This document shows positions 31,909 through 41,174 of a DNA stretch of 64,000 nt, piece by piece; the first letter of the stretch is position 1, and every line of letters starts with the position of its first letter. The notes beneath the pieces are model-generated. The model did no database searches. It worked only from the letters and a program-made list of their open reading frames with translations, and was not told where the DNA came from. Origin of the DNA: an uncultured Clostridia bacterium (GTDB lineage Bacteria; Bacillota; Clostridia; Oscillospirales; Acutalibacteraceae); NCBI GenBank assembly GCA_945876745.1, contig CAMCPL010000005.1, positions 62,001 to 126,000 on the forward strand. Reading direction: 5' to 3'. Both the position numbers and the translations under genes were made by a program.

Positions 31909-34900
31909 TTATTTTGAGGAAGCCGCATCTTTCTTTGCCTTATAGTAAGCAATAAGCTTTTCAGAGTATGTCTTAATTGATTTGCTTATTTCTCCGGTTT
32001 CATCACTTGTATCATTACTTGCTATAGTGTTATAGCTGTTAGTAATGACTTTTGAGTAATGGTACTTACCGTTACTATCCTTTACGAAGAAAACTGCATA
32101 AGTATTCTTTTCGAAATCTGTGGCTTTTATTCCATTTACATGGTGTACACAAATGCTACCATCTTCGGTGTAGTAGTTATTCATTGATTTTGAATAAAGA
32201 AGTGAATTTGAATTGTTCAGTATTTCGTAAATTGTCGGTGTTGTGTCTATATATGTGTCATTTGTATCTGTAAGAACAACGGCACCATAATCACTAAAGC
32301 TTGTTACATCAGTTTCAGAAATATTGAATGAATACTTGAAGCCCCAAGGCTCGATATTTCTGATTGCTGTTTTTGAATTGAAGTTGTAATCAGTTGAAGG
32401 TACGGTGTCTTCGGTAACGGTTAATCCGGTGACGGTAACACCTTCTTTATATTCTGTAGGTTTTGTAATTCCTTTTGGTGCAATAGCTTCATTCATAGCA
32501 CGAATACTGTTGAGCATTTCAGTTTGTGCAGTTCGAAGCACTGCCTGTGTTTTTTTCGGGAAAGTTGTGAAATAACCGTTGTTTTCGGTTTTCATATAAA
32601 TATCTATTTCATTATATAAGCAACGATCTGCTATTGCACTTGTGTAGGTGATTCCGTTATATGTGAAATCAAATACAACCCAAGTCGGAATATGCATATT
32701 GAAGATATATGCGTCTTTAAGCCTTGCACCGCAACGATTGAATGATACCTGTGTGTTAGTTGTGTTGTTATAAAGCACTAAGGAATTGTTTTTATTTTTA
32801 CCAACCCTAACGGTGTTCGCATTTTTCTTGATTTCAGATGCTTTCGGAGCGGTATTACCATAATCAGATGTCGTGAGCATATATGTGTTAAAATCAGTTA
32901 TTAACGAATCTGATTTCATGTCAACAAATTTTGTAGTGTTGTTGTCGTTTCTCAAGAGCAATGTTGCATAGCATTCTACCGTCCACGGTTCGGTGAAACT
33001 GAAACCTGTGTAGTAATTGAAATTAAACGCCGGGCTTGCATATAAATGTGTTTCCTCGGTAATCGGAGTACCAAAGTTGAACAGATGCTCTTGGTCTCTC
33101 TCTGTCGGGGAAGTAAACCACATTGTAACCTTTGGATTTAAGTTGGTCGGAGGCTGTGTTGCCTTTTCGTTATACACTACATCTTGGAAGTACTTTCCGT
33201 ACTTGTTGTCAGTATCTTTTAAGTAGTAATCGTATCCGTCGCTTGCACCGCTTGCAGAATAGTGGAAAATTACCGGAACCGTCTTTGTCTTAAAGCGGGC
33301 GTAATATGCTGTTGACTTGCCCTCTTTAACAGAAATTGGAAGGTTAGGTGTCGTGCTGATACGAGTTTCAACGCCGTTTTCATCAATTGTGTACCAACCT
33401 TCGAATACATAGTTGTTTGCCGAATCGGCATTTGCACGGAAAATTATTGTTTCGCCGACTGCAGCGTAAGCGTCTGTACGCTCTATTCTTTTTTCGCCGT
33501 TTATATCTTTTTTGTAGTCTACAACATTATTATCTCTGTCCGTGGTGATATAGGTTTCCTCAACCCAACCGCCGACAGCGGAGTTTTCGTATGTTTTTTT
33601 AACGCTGTCGATTAAGGTCTGTGCTTGTGCCGTATAACCGAACTGCCATTGCGCTGTGAGTGTTACACCGTGAGTTGCGTCAAGCTCAAGCCCTGCAACT
33701 TCACCGTCTTCTATAATTTTTCCGTTTTCATCCAAGTTGTTGAATGTAACATAACCTGAATCTGTTTTAGCAGGGTCGTATGTTACCTGATGATTGCCGT
33801 TAAGTATAACAAGATTATTACTGCTGTCCTTGATAGCCCAACCTAAAAATCTTGCGCCAACTGTTGTACCGTCTGCAAAAGTATTTTTATTCCACTTTTG
33901 ATTTGGTAAAGCAGAGTGAGATTTATAAAATCCCGCTTTTTCTTCTTTTAAGTTACCGTGGTCGTCTTCTGTAATTTCAGCGTCCTTGTAATAATCACTC
34001 GTGTCAACGCCTGCGATTGTTTTAAATCCGTCTCTAAAGCCGATAAGATTTCCGCCGTCTAAATTGCTTCTTTCCCATTGATACGGTTCACCGCCGTTTG
34101 AATCGTATAATACATACGGTGCTTTTGTATACATCATATGAATATGAACCGGTGACTTAACTGAAACATTGAAATAATAGTCCCAAGTTTTCTTTACACC
34201 GTTTTCATCGGTTGTTGTAGTACCGTCAGGTAAAAAGTAATCTTTTGAAAGCGCTAACTTTTGTTCCTTATCAAGTCTGGATATTTCGTCATGGTCGTCT
34301 TTATAGATAGGAATAAATCTTGTAACCGGAGTTCCGTCATCCTCATATACGGTAACATAAGCACCTTGGAATTCGTATGTATCCTTTTCGTCAAGCTTCA
34401 TTGTACGGATTGTACATAATTCGCCGTCTGTTACGGTTGAGTAGAATAAGTTACCGTTTTGAATATCGCTTGTAATCGTTGCGTTTCCTGTATGCACACC
34501 GCCGTTACCGCCCTCGGTAATTGACGATGAAATAGGCTGATAAAGCTTAAAGTTAATATCATCAAGCAGATTACCGTAGGTTGCGTCAAAAATATAGCTA
34601 TTGTTACTCTTTCTGTTTGGATTAACTGTGAATGAACAGAATGCAAAGAGAGTTTTTGTCTGTCCCTTTGGTACGGTGTATGTGCAGTCATAGCCTAATT
34701 TGCTGTTTTCACCTTTGATTACATCGTTGTAGGAATCATCGGTTTCGTCATAGCAGTTCGTTCCGTATTTTGACCAACCGTTAACTGCTTCAAATTCATT
34801 TGTGCTGGTGTTGTTATTTTTGGAAGAAATAACCCATAGGCTCCACTCCTGGTTACATTTGTCTGTTTTTGTCATCGAAAAGTTTTCGTTCGCATTAGTT

Positions 34901-35559
34901 GATTCATTTTGAAATTTACCTTTTTCTGCGAAAGGCTTTGAATAAATCGTGTACTTTTGCGAACAGCCGGTTGCGGGATAATTGATGCCGTACTGTGTTT
35001 TCAGCCAGTCCGTCATTTTAACAAATTGGTCTTGACCTGTTTTTGAAGGCTTTGACGGATCAATAGCAGTTTTTACTCCGTTAACAGTTTTATACTGTTC
35101 CGGACCGATGAAAAGAACCATTGTATCGGTTGTATCTCTTCCTCTGTGGTCAAGTCCCCAAGTGTATGTTGAGCCGGAAACGGTTTCGATTCTTTGATAA
35201 ATCGTACTTATCTCGTCGGCATTAAGCTCGGCGGCAACAGTTCCCTCGGCTACTTTCTTGTTAGTGTTTGACTGACTGAAATGAAGGGCACCGGCTTCAA
35301 AAAATTCAAACATACCGTCTGTGCCGTTGCCGCCAAAAGCGGTTGTATCCCAATAAGGCACAGTGTTTTTAGCAGGCTGAACATAATGATCCGTTCGCCA
35401 ACGATAACTATCTTTATTTTCCTCAAAGCCACCGTTTTGAAGATACTTCTTTGAATATCTTGTAACGTCAGTTGCGGCGCTGACTTCAAAAATACCGAAT
35501 GTTGAAATAATCAGCGCAAGCGACAACAATATTGCAATTATCTTTTTATATCTCTTCAT
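31909..35559 (-). CDS. large secreted protein with InlB-type repeats
   Basis: A 1216-aa exported protein. The signal peptide (about 1-29) ends ...IFEVSAA. Residues 30-350 look like a lectin or beta-sandwich region. From about 490 to 780 come repeats of the Listeria-Bacteroides (Flg_new/InlB beta-grasp) type, recognisable by GARFLGWAIKD, TLTAQWQFGY, YVFEGWYTIDENG and TAYYARFK. The C-terminal 400 residues contain two beta-rich modules. No LPXTG motif, transmembrane tail or SLH domain is seen, so it may be secreted or bound through its partners. It is first in a three-gene unit with the 57-aa peptide and the lipoprotein. Likely a surface adhesin. Confidence 0.8.
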   Translation of the reverse strand: MKRYKKIIAILLSLALIISTFGIFEVSAATDVTRYSKKYLQNGGFEENKDSYRWRTDHYVQPAKNTVPYWDTTAFGGNGTDGMFEFFEAGALHFSQSNTNKKVAEGTVAAELNADEISTIYQRIETVSGSTYTWGLDHRGRDTTDTMVLFIGPEQYKTVNGVKTAIDPSKPSKTGQDQFVKMTDWLKTQYGINYPATGCSQKYTIYSKPFAEKGKFQNESTNANENFSMTKTDKCNQEWSLWVISSKNNNTSTNEFEAVNGWSKYGTNCYDETDDSYNDVIKGENSKLGYDCTYTVPKGQTKTLFAFCSFTVNPNRKSNNSYIFDATYGNLLDDINFKLYQPISSSITEGGNGGVHTGNATITSDIQNGNLFYSTVTDGELCTIRTMKLDEKDTYEFQGAYVTVYEDDGTPVTRFIPIYKDDHDEISRLDKEQKLALSKDYFLPDGTTTTDENGVKKTWDYYFNVSVKSPVHIHMMYTKAPYVLYDSNGGEPYQWERSNLDGGNLIGFRDGFKTIAGVDTSDYYKDAEITEDDHGNLKEEKAGFYKSHSALPNQKWNKNTFADGTTVGARFLGWAIKDSSNNLVILNGNHQVTYDPAKTDSGYVTFNNLDENGKIIEDGEVAGLELDATHGVTLTAQWQFGYTAQAQTLIDSVKKTYENSAVGGWVEETYITTDRDNNVVDYKKDINGEKRIERTDAYAAVGETIIFRANADSANNYVFEGWYTIDENGVETRISTTPNLPISVKEGKSTAYYARFKTKTVPVIFHYSASGASDGYDYYLKDTDNKYGKYFQDVVYNEKATQPPTNLNPKVTMWFTSPTERDQEHLFNFGTPITEETHLYASPAFNFNYYTGFSFTEPWTVECYATLLLRNDNNTTKFVDMKSDSLITDFNTYMLTTSDYGNTAPKASEIKKNANTVRVGKNKNNSLVLYNNTTNTQVSFNRCGARLKDAYIFNMHIPTWVVFDFTYNGITYTSAIADRCLYNEIDIYMKTENNGYFTTFPKKTQAVLRTAQTEMLNSIRAMNEAIAPKGITKPTEYKEGVTVTGLTVTEDTVPSTDYNFNSKTAIRNIEPWGFKYSFNISETDVTSFSDYGAVVLTDTNDTYIDTTPTIYEILNNSNSLLYSKSMNNYYTEDGSICVHHVNGIKATDFEKNTYAVFFVKDSNGKYHYSKVITNSYNTIASNDTSDETGEISKSIKTYSEKLIAYYKAKKDAASSK

Positions 35560-35775
35560 ACAAAATCCCCCTCTTTTTTTAAGTTGAAATTTATATAGTT
35601 TTCAAAAAGTATATTTTAATATTATTTATAGTAATTATATATCTTTTAACAAAATTTGTAAACTGTAATATTATGAAATATTTGAAATGATTACAAAGTA
35701 ATTTATGTATTTTTTGCACAAAAATCAGCACCGTTTGTTATATAACAAGCACAAAAAATAAATAAACTCTAAAGA

Positions 35776-35806
35776 ACAACACACGGGGACGGTTCTCTTG
35801 TGTTGT
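35776..35806. repeat. REP-like hairpin
   Basis: ACAACACA ... TGTGTTGT arms enclose CGGGGACGGTTCTCT. The GGGGACGGTTCT core is a recurrent intergenic motif in Clostridia, often near IS200-like transposases; none is present here. Confidence 0.5.
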
Positions 35807-35821
35807 ATTATTTTAGCAAAC

Positions 35822-35998
35822 AAAGGCTCCCCTTATAATGTAATTAAGGGGAGCTGTCGGCTTTGCCGACTGAGGGGATAAAAGAATTTTTCATATTGAC
35901 GCAGTCAATGCTTCATTTTTCATACGCCTATGGCGTGCTTCATACACCGCAGGTGTGCTTCATATCGGCTTTGCCGATGCTTCATTTTTCCTTGCGGC
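35822..35998. repeat. dispersed hairpin repeat plus GCTTCAT mini-hairpin array
   Basis: 35822-35886 is a clean copy of the hairpin family: AAGGCTCCCCTT / AAGGGGAGC, then GTCGGCTTTGCCGAC, then TGAGGGGATAAAAGAA. Directly attached is an array in which GCTTCAT recurs between different small palindromes: ATTGACGCAGTCAAT, ACGCCTATGGCGT, ACACCGCAGGTGT, ATCGGCTTTGCCGAT. The same layout with another 7-mer occurs at 62844. Confidence 0.8.
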
Positions 35999-35999
35999 A

Positions 36000-36770
36000 T
36001 TACTTCACAAACTTAATTATCATCATCGCACCGCCGAGGATAACGAGGATTACGCCGACGGCACGGTTGAGCGTTTTCGGGCTTGCTTTATTTGCGAGCT
36101 TTGATGCAATTTGTGCAAAAACGAGCGTAGATATGATGCACAAAACAAGGCATTGAATATCCGGCATACCACCGATTACGAAGTGACTTAAAGCTCCTGT
36201 CAGCGCAGTAAAAGTCATAATGAAAACCGAAGTGCCGACAGCGGTTTTAAGCTCGTAGCCGAGAAAAGATGTAAGAACAAGAAGCATCATCATACCGCCG
36301 CCTGCGCCGATAAAGCCGCATATAAATCCAACTAACGCACCGCTTACAACGGACTGAATAATTTGTTTTTTCCTGCTGCTTTCAAGGCGCTTTTCCTTTG
36401 TTGTCATAACGGGCTTGACTATGAATTTCACGCCTAAAAATGTTGTCATAAGCACCGACATACCGCCCATTGTGCCGTTTGGTACAAGCTTTGCAATATA
36501 GCTTCCGATAAGCGTAAATATCAGCACGAATATCATCATAACAACGCCGTTTTTTATGTCGATATTTTTATTTTTTCTGTAATTATTCGCACTTACGGCG
36601 CTTGCCAAAACGTCGCTTGCAAGCGCAATTCCGACTGCTTCGTAAGCCGGGACGCCCAAAAATGTTATGAGCATAGGGCTGATTACCGCCGCCGCACTCA
36701 TTCCCGCAAAGCCTGTGCCGAAGCCGGCACCCAAGCCTGCAATTATACACACTATTAATTTTATTACCAT
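36000..36770 (-). CDS. TauE/SafE-family sulfite/organosulfonate exporter
   Basis: A 256-aa membrane protein with eight to nine helices in two halves, each with the Gly-rich signature of the family (GAGFGTGFAGMSAAAV and GFICGFIGAGGGMMMLLV). ATG 36770 is favoured because GAGGTG lies 9 bp ahead; the track-like longer GTG start would overlap that site. The substrate may be sulfite, sulfonates or a related anion. It is monocistronic; a second family member at 47282 belongs to the sulfatase cluster. Confidence 0.88.
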   Translation of the reverse strand: MVIKLIVCIIAGLGAGFGTGFAGMSAAAVISPMLITFLGVPAYEAVGIALASDVLASAVSANNYRKNKNIDIKNGVVMMIFVLIFTLIGSYIAKLVPNGTMGGMSVLMTTFLGVKFIVKPVMTTKEKRLESSRKKQIIQSVVSGALVGFICGFIGAGGGMMMLLVLTSFLGYELKTAVGTSVFIMTFTALTGALSHFVIGGMPDIQCLVLCIISTLVFAQIASKLANKASPKTLNRAVGVILVILGGAMMIIKFVK

Positions 36771-36799
36771 TATATTCAGCACCTCTTTTTATTCGCTAA

Positions 36800-36952
36800 A
36801 AAGCAATTATATCACTATACATAGGAAATTACATCAGTCAAAATTATGAAATAAAATCAGCCGTCTTAGATGAAACGGCTGAAAAATGGAACGATAATTA
36901 TCAAAAATTCTTAAAGCAAGCAAAAGCCGAAAAAGGCTTTGAGAAAGTATGA
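36800..36952 (+). pseudogene. possible 3' coding remnant
   Basis: An open stretch with protein-like composition ending ...KFLKQAKAEKGFEKV and TGA, but without any start codon or ribosome binding site. It may be the decayed tail of a gene. Part of it forms a hairpin CAGCCGT/ACGGCTG. No family recognised. Confidence 0.3.
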
Positions 36953-36976
36953 TAAAAGTATTGTGATTCCATATAT

Positions 36977-38650
36977 TTATTTTTCAAAATAATACACTCT
37001 CGTCTCGTACGGACGAAGCGTAAAGCCGTTGCATTGAACAGTCGGATTATCGTAGTTGCACAGCATCGGCGTGCCTTCCTCAAGAGTGAAGCCTTTAGGC
37101 GCTTCAAACGCAACTGCTTCGTCGCTGAAAGAATTAATTACAAGCAAGCGTTTGCCGTTGTAGCTTCTTGAATAAACGTAGATTTTGTCGGAGCTTTTGC
37201 AGTATTCCTTGTAATCGCCGTAGATTGCAACCTCGTTTTCTTTCTTGAATTTAATCAGCTTTTTGTAGTGATTTAAGATAGAATTTGGGTCGTTTTGCTC
37301 GTGCTCAACGTTGATTTGAGGATAATTTTTGTTGACAGGAAACCACGGCTTTCCTGTTGTGAAGCCTGCGTTTTCGCTGTCGTTCCATTGAACCGGCGTT
37401 CTTGCGTTGTCTCTCGTTGACCTAACAGCCCAGTCCATACATTTTTTCTCGCTTAAATGCACCTTGTTCCTTGCGACGTTGTAGTTGTTTTTAACAAAGC
37501 AATCCTCGTACTCGTCGAGTGAATCGAGCTTCGTGTTGAGCATACCGATTTCCTGACCCTGATAAACAAAAGGCGTACCCTGTTGAAGCATATACATATT
37601 TGCAAGCATTTTTCCCGATTCGGTGCGATATTTCTCATTTCCGTAGCGTGAAATAATTCTCGGGTGGTCGTGGTTTTCAATATACAGAGTGTTCCAAGCC
37701 TTGCCGTTGAGCTTCTCCTGCCAGCGTGAAAAGGCTTTTTTCATTTTTTTAAGGTCAAAGCCCGTTTGAATGAAATCAACCATGAAGCAGTCTGCCTCGA
37801 TATGCTGAAAATGGAACATCAAATCAAGCTCCTTACTGCCGTCCTTGATGTATTTCAGCGCCTTATCGGGCGTCATCATCGGCGCTTCACCGATAGTAAT
37901 GCAGTCGTATTTGTCGGTAACCTCGCGATATTCTTTGAGGTATTTATGAATGTTAGGACCGTCCATATAATGCTCTATGCCGCACGCCGAGGGAATAGGG
38001 AAGCCGTTTGGCAGGCCCTCTTTTTTGGAAATAAAGGTGATAACATCCTCTCTGAAGCCGTCAACTCCCATATCGAGCCAAAATTCCATAATCTCCTTAA
38101 CTTCACGGCGAACATTCGGGTTGTCGTGATTAAGGTCGGGTTGCTTTTTGGAAAAAACGTGGAGATAGTATTCGCCTGTTTTTTCGTCCTTTTCCCATGC
38201 GCCGCCCTCAAAGCATGAAAGCCAGTTGTTAGGCGGACGCTTGCCGTGGCGTTTACCCTTGCGCCAAAAATAATAGTCGTGATACGGCGAGCTTTTGTCC
38301 TTCGATTCTATGAACCATTTGTGCTCGTCCGAGGTGTGATTAACGACTAAATCCATAATGATTTTTATGCCTCTTTTGTGAGCCTCGTCAAGCACTGTCT
38401 TGAATAACTCAAGAGTTCCGTATTCGGGATTTATGCTTTTGTAATCTGCAATGTCGTAGCCGTAATCGGCGTTGGGCGACGGATAAAGCGGTGAAAACCA
38501 AATGCAGTTACAGCCCAAATCCTTTATGTAGTCGAGCTTTGAAAGCACACCCTGCAAATCTCCTATACCGTCGCCGTTTCCGTCGCAAAACGAACGAGGC
38601 CATATTTGATAAACAACTGCGTTTTTGTACCATTCGTTAGTATTTGACAT
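36977..38650 (-). CDS. malL: GH13 alpha-glucosidase (oligo-1,6-glucosidase type)
   Basis: A 557-aa cytoplasmic glucosidase. GH13 blocks are visible in order: DLVVNHTS (region I), GVDGFREDVI (region II, nucleophile Asp), TIGEAPM (region III, acid Glu) and YIENHDHPRI (region IV). The start VVYQIWPRSFCDGNGDGIGD and the QPDLNHDNP block place it with oligo-1,6-glucosidases and alpha,alpha-phosphotrehalases (GH13_31 / 29 group). GGAGCGAGAATA precedes ATG 38650. It likely hydrolyses isomaltose-type or short alpha-glucosides taken up by a symporter. Confidence 0.9.
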   Translation of the reverse strand: MSNTNEWYKNAVVYQIWPRSFCDGNGDGIGDLQGVLSKLDYIKDLGCNCIWFSPLYPSPNADYGYDIADYKSINPEYGTLELFKTVLDEAHKRGIKIIMDLVVNHTSDEHKWFIESKDKSSPYHDYYFWRKGKRHGKRPPNNWLSCFEGGAWEKDEKTGEYYLHVFSKKQPDLNHDNPNVRREVKEIMEFWLDMGVDGFREDVITFISKKEGLPNGFPIPSACGIEHYMDGPNIHKYLKEYREVTDKYDCITIGEAPMMTPDKALKYIKDGSKELDLMFHFQHIEADCFMVDFIQTGFDLKKMKKAFSRWQEKLNGKAWNTLYIENHDHPRIISRYGNEKYRTESGKMLANMYMLQQGTPFVYQGQEIGMLNTKLDSLDEYEDCFVKNNYNVARNKVHLSEKKCMDWAVRSTRDNARTPVQWNDSENAGFTTGKPWFPVNKNYPQINVEHEQNDPNSILNHYKKLIKFKKENEVAIYGDYKEYCKSSDKIYVYSRSYNGKRLLVINSFSDEAVAFEAPKGFTLEEGTPMLCNYDNPTVQCNGFTLRPYETRVYYFEK

Positions 38651-38738
38651 TATTCTCGCTCCTTTCCTTATATTACAAATATAATACATTCAAAGCGATA
38701 TGTAAATGTTTTTTTGTATATTTTTCATAAAAAAATAA

Positions 38739-38778
38739 AAGCCTCAAGTCGTTTGCGTTTGCGTTCGACTTGAGGCTT
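38739..38778 (-). terminator. terminator for the small membrane protein gene
   Basis: Perfect 13-bp stem AAGCCTCAAGTCG / CGACTTGAGGCTT; on the minus strand it is followed by TTTATTTTTTT. Confidence 0.8.
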
Positions 38779-38787
38779 AAGAGAGGA

Positions 38788-39078
38788 TTAAACAGCTTGT
38801 TTTGCTTTTTCGCGCGCCTTGTCCTTGTGTTTGTTAATGAAATACACAACAAGATTAAGACTTACTATAAGTATGTTGAGTATATAAACAATCAAAACAT
38901 AGTTAAATTGATGAGTAATCAGCTTTGCGCTGATGCCTGCCACATATCCGAAAATAATGAGCAAAATGAATTTAAGGCTCATTGATTTTGCAGTTTGCGC
39001 CTTGATGTTTTTCATCAGATTTATCGGCCACGATAAGCCGAAGCATATAAGCATTGTTGCTTCAAGTGCCTGTGTCAT
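38788..39078 (-). CDS. small three-helix membrane protein, SemiSWEET/PQ-loop-like
   Basis: A 96-aa protein with three predicted helices at about 6-22, 37-54 and 62-84 and a basic tail (KHKDKAREKAK). The SWPINLMKNIKAQTAKSMSL segment after helix 1 resembles the loop of PQ-loop half-transporters (SemiSWEET), which dimerise to move sugars. Evidence is limited to size and this loop. It is divergent from a LysR gene. Confidence 0.55.
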   Translation of the reverse strand: MTQALEATMLICFGLSWPINLMKNIKAQTAKSMSLKFILLIIFGYVAGISAKLITHQFNYVLIVYILNILIVSLNLVVYFINKHKDKAREKAKQAV

Positions 39079-39202
39079 ATTTGTTATCCTTTACCTTTCA
39101 TTTCTTATTTCGTGATATATTATACGCTTGACAACTCATTATGTCTAATATATAATTTATTATGAAATGATAATATATATATTATGAATTGAGGTTGAAA
39201 AT

Positions 39203-40066
39203 ATGGAGTTTCAGCAGTTAAAATACTTTTTAGAGGTGGCACAGAGTCAGCATATTACACAAAGCGCGCAAAAGCTGCACATTGCACAGCCTGCATTGTC
39301 GCAGTCTGTACACCGTCTTGAAAAGGAGCTTGGTGTTAAACTTTTTGCTTCAAAGGGGAGAAATATTGTTTTGACCCCCTGCGGAAAATTTCTTCAAAGC
39401 AAGCTGGAGGGCGTTATGGCAGTTCTTGATTCAATTCCCGAACAGCTTGCGATTCTGTCCAATGAAAATTATAAAACGCTTCATATTAACGTGCTTGCCG
39501 CTTCTACAATTATGACCGATATCATTATTGAATACGGTTCAATTCACGATCGTATTAAGTTTCAGCTTTTGCAAAATACGGAAAACAACGACGGCGTTTG
39601 CGATATTGAAATAACGACAAAAATGAATTATGTACCAACCGATACAGCCACCTGCTTTGAATGTCCCGAGCGTATTTTTCTTGCTGTGCCGAACAACGAA
39701 AAATACAGTGCCGTATCGTCGATAGACCTGCAAAGCGTTGCACAGGAGGACTTTATCAGTCTTATGGGCTCAAAGCAGTTTCGTTATATTTGCGATAAAT
39801 ATTGCCATCAAGCGGGAATTGTGCCGAAAATCGTTTTTGAAAGCGACTCTCCTGCCGCAGTAAAAAATATGATAGGCGCCAATTTGGGCGTCGGATTTTG
39901 GCCGGAATATACATGGGGCGAGGTAGAAAACGAAAGAGTTAAACTCCTTGAAATCGAAAATCCGAGCTGTCAAAGAAGTATAGTGGTAACCTGTAATTCG
40001 CCTGAAAATGAAAATGCCGTGAACTTTTTTAATTTCGTTCACGACAGACTTTTTGAAAGAATATAA
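39203..40066 (+). CDS. LysR-family transcriptional regulator
   Basis: A 287-aa regulator. The N-terminal winged HTH reads FQQLKYFLEVAQSQHITQSA...AQPALSQSVHRLEKELGVKLF, which is canonical. The C-terminal two-lobed effector domain includes a GANLGVGFWPEYTW binding loop. TGAGGTTGAAAAT precedes the ATG. It is divergent from the small membrane protein and convergent with azlD, so either could be its target. Confidence 0.92.
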   Translation: MEFQQLKYFLEVAQSQHITQSAQKLHIAQPALSQSVHRLEKELGVKLFASKGRNIVLTPCGKFLQSKLEGVMAVLDSIPEQLAILSNENYKTLHINVLAASTIMTDIIIEYGSIHDRIKFQLLQNTENNDGVCDIEITTKMNYVPTDTATCFECPERIFLAVPNNEKYSAVSSIDLQSVAQEDFISLMGSKQFRYICDKYCHQAGIVPKIVFESDSPAAVKNMIGANLGVGFWPEYTWGEVENERVKLLEIENPSCQRSIVVTCNSPENENAVNFFNFVHDRLFERI

Positions 40067-40073
40067 TATAAAA

Positions 40074-40403
40074 CTATATAAAAATATAATGAATCATCAG
40101 CATATATGAGATTGTGCCGACCGATATGCTAAGCAGTGTATTTCTTTTCCAAAGGTGAATACCTGCCGTTATGCCGACACCCAAAAGCTGCGGCAAAATT
40201 GTATTAATATTGAGCGAATAGCTGTCCTTTATGCAGTAGATTATCAGCACTCCGATAATTGCAGGCGGCATAATTTTGCCCAAATATTTTATTATTTCAG
40301 GCACCTTTCTGTTTCCGAAGGCGGCAAAGGGTATGAGTCTTGTTGCAAATGTAAATACGCCTGCAACAACGATAGTTATGAGCATTTTAGAGGTTGAAAG
40401 CAT
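40074..40403 (-). CDS. azlD: AzlD-like branched-chain amino acid exporter subunit
   Basis: A 109-aa protein with three to four helices. The opening FTFATRLIPFAAFGNRKVPE and later MPPAIIGVLIIYCIKD are the AzlD signature. With AzlC it forms a branched-chain amino acid (or azaleucine) exporter. It begins 2 bp after azlC. Confidence 0.9.
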   Translation of the reverse strand: MLSTSKMLITIVVAGVFTFATRLIPFAAFGNRKVPEIIKYLGKIMPPAIIGVLIIYCIKDSYSLNINTILPQLLGVGITAGIHLWKRNTLLSISVGTISYMLMIHYIFI

Positions 40404-40405
40404 AT

Positions 40406-41116
40406 TTATTCTCCGCCTTTCATATCATTGTTCAAAATCGGCTTTGCGCCGTACAAAACGGCAACAGTAATAACCAATGCAGGAAGTATAAAGTTTTCCG
40501 GTCCGAAAATCGCAAGACATATTACGGCACAGAAAATTCCGATAAATCCCGAAAGTTTTGAATTTTTGCTTTTCATTTGGTCGATGAAGATAACAACGAA
40601 CAGTGCCGTCATCGAAAAATCAATACCCGAAAAATCAATGCTTATCAGTTGTCCTGCAAGACTTCCGATAATCGAGCCGATTATCCAATAAATGTGGTCG
40701 AAAAGCCCTATTAAATATCTTGCGTTTCCCTCGTGAACGCCGTCGGGCACAGAGTCAAATGATGTGTTTACGCCGTAGGTTTCGTCGGTCAACGTGAAGA
40801 TTAAAAACGGGTATCTCCAAGAGTAGCTTCTGAATTTTTCAATAAAGCTCAAGCCGTAAAAAATATGACGTGAGTTTATGAAAAATGTCATAACGGCTAC
40901 GTTAAGCAGGTTTTCACCCGATGCAAGAAGCGAAACGAGTAAAAACTGACCGCTTCCTGCGTACACAAGCAGAGAAATGACAGTAGCCCATATCCAATTG
41001 TATCCGATTTCATATAGCATTATTCCGAACGCCGAGCCTAAAAACAGATACCCGAAAAGCACGGGTAACGATTTTTTCAGCGCAAAGGATAATGTTTTTT
41101 TCTTGTTGTATTTCAT
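40406..41116 (-). CDS. azlC: AzlC-like branched-chain amino acid exporter subunit
   Basis: A 236-aa membrane protein with about six helices. GYLFLGSAFGIMLYEIGYNW, AGSGQFLLVSLL and FFINSRHIFYGLSF are AzlC blocks. It is the large subunit of the AzlCD exporter; azlD follows immediately. Confidence 0.92.
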   Translation of the reverse strand: MKYNKKKTLSFALKKSLPVLFGYLFLGSAFGIMLYEIGYNWIWATVISLLVYAGSGQFLLVSLLASGENLLNVAVMTFFINSRHIFYGLSFIEKFRSYSWRYPFLIFTLTDETYGVNTSFDSVPDGVHEGNARYLIGLFDHIYWIIGSIIGSLAGQLISIDFSGIDFSMTALFVVIFIDQMKSKNSKLSGFIGIFCAVICLAIFGPENFILPALVITVAVLYGAKPILNNDMKGGE

Positions 41117-41132
41117 ATTATCGCAAAATCAA

Positions 41133-41152
41133 CGCCCTGAATGAACAGGGCG
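41133..41152 (-). terminator. terminator hairpin after 41175 gene
   Basis: Stem CGCCCTG / CAGGGCG, loop AATGAA; the minus-strand T-tract is weak (TTGATTTT). Confidence 0.5.
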
Positions 41153-41174
41153 CTTGTTGTATCAAATTATTTAG

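Larger units (their letters stand above)
35560..35999. other. gene-free 440 bp: upstream region and repeats
   Basis: No gene. The first 200 bp are A/T-rich promoter DNA of the secreted-protein operon; a REP-like hairpin, a dispersed hairpin repeat and a mini-hairpin array follow (listed separately). Confidence 0.7.

Noticed and set aside
36901-37113. 70-aa minus-strand ORF after malL
   Set aside because: Out-of-frame shadow of the malL 3' end.
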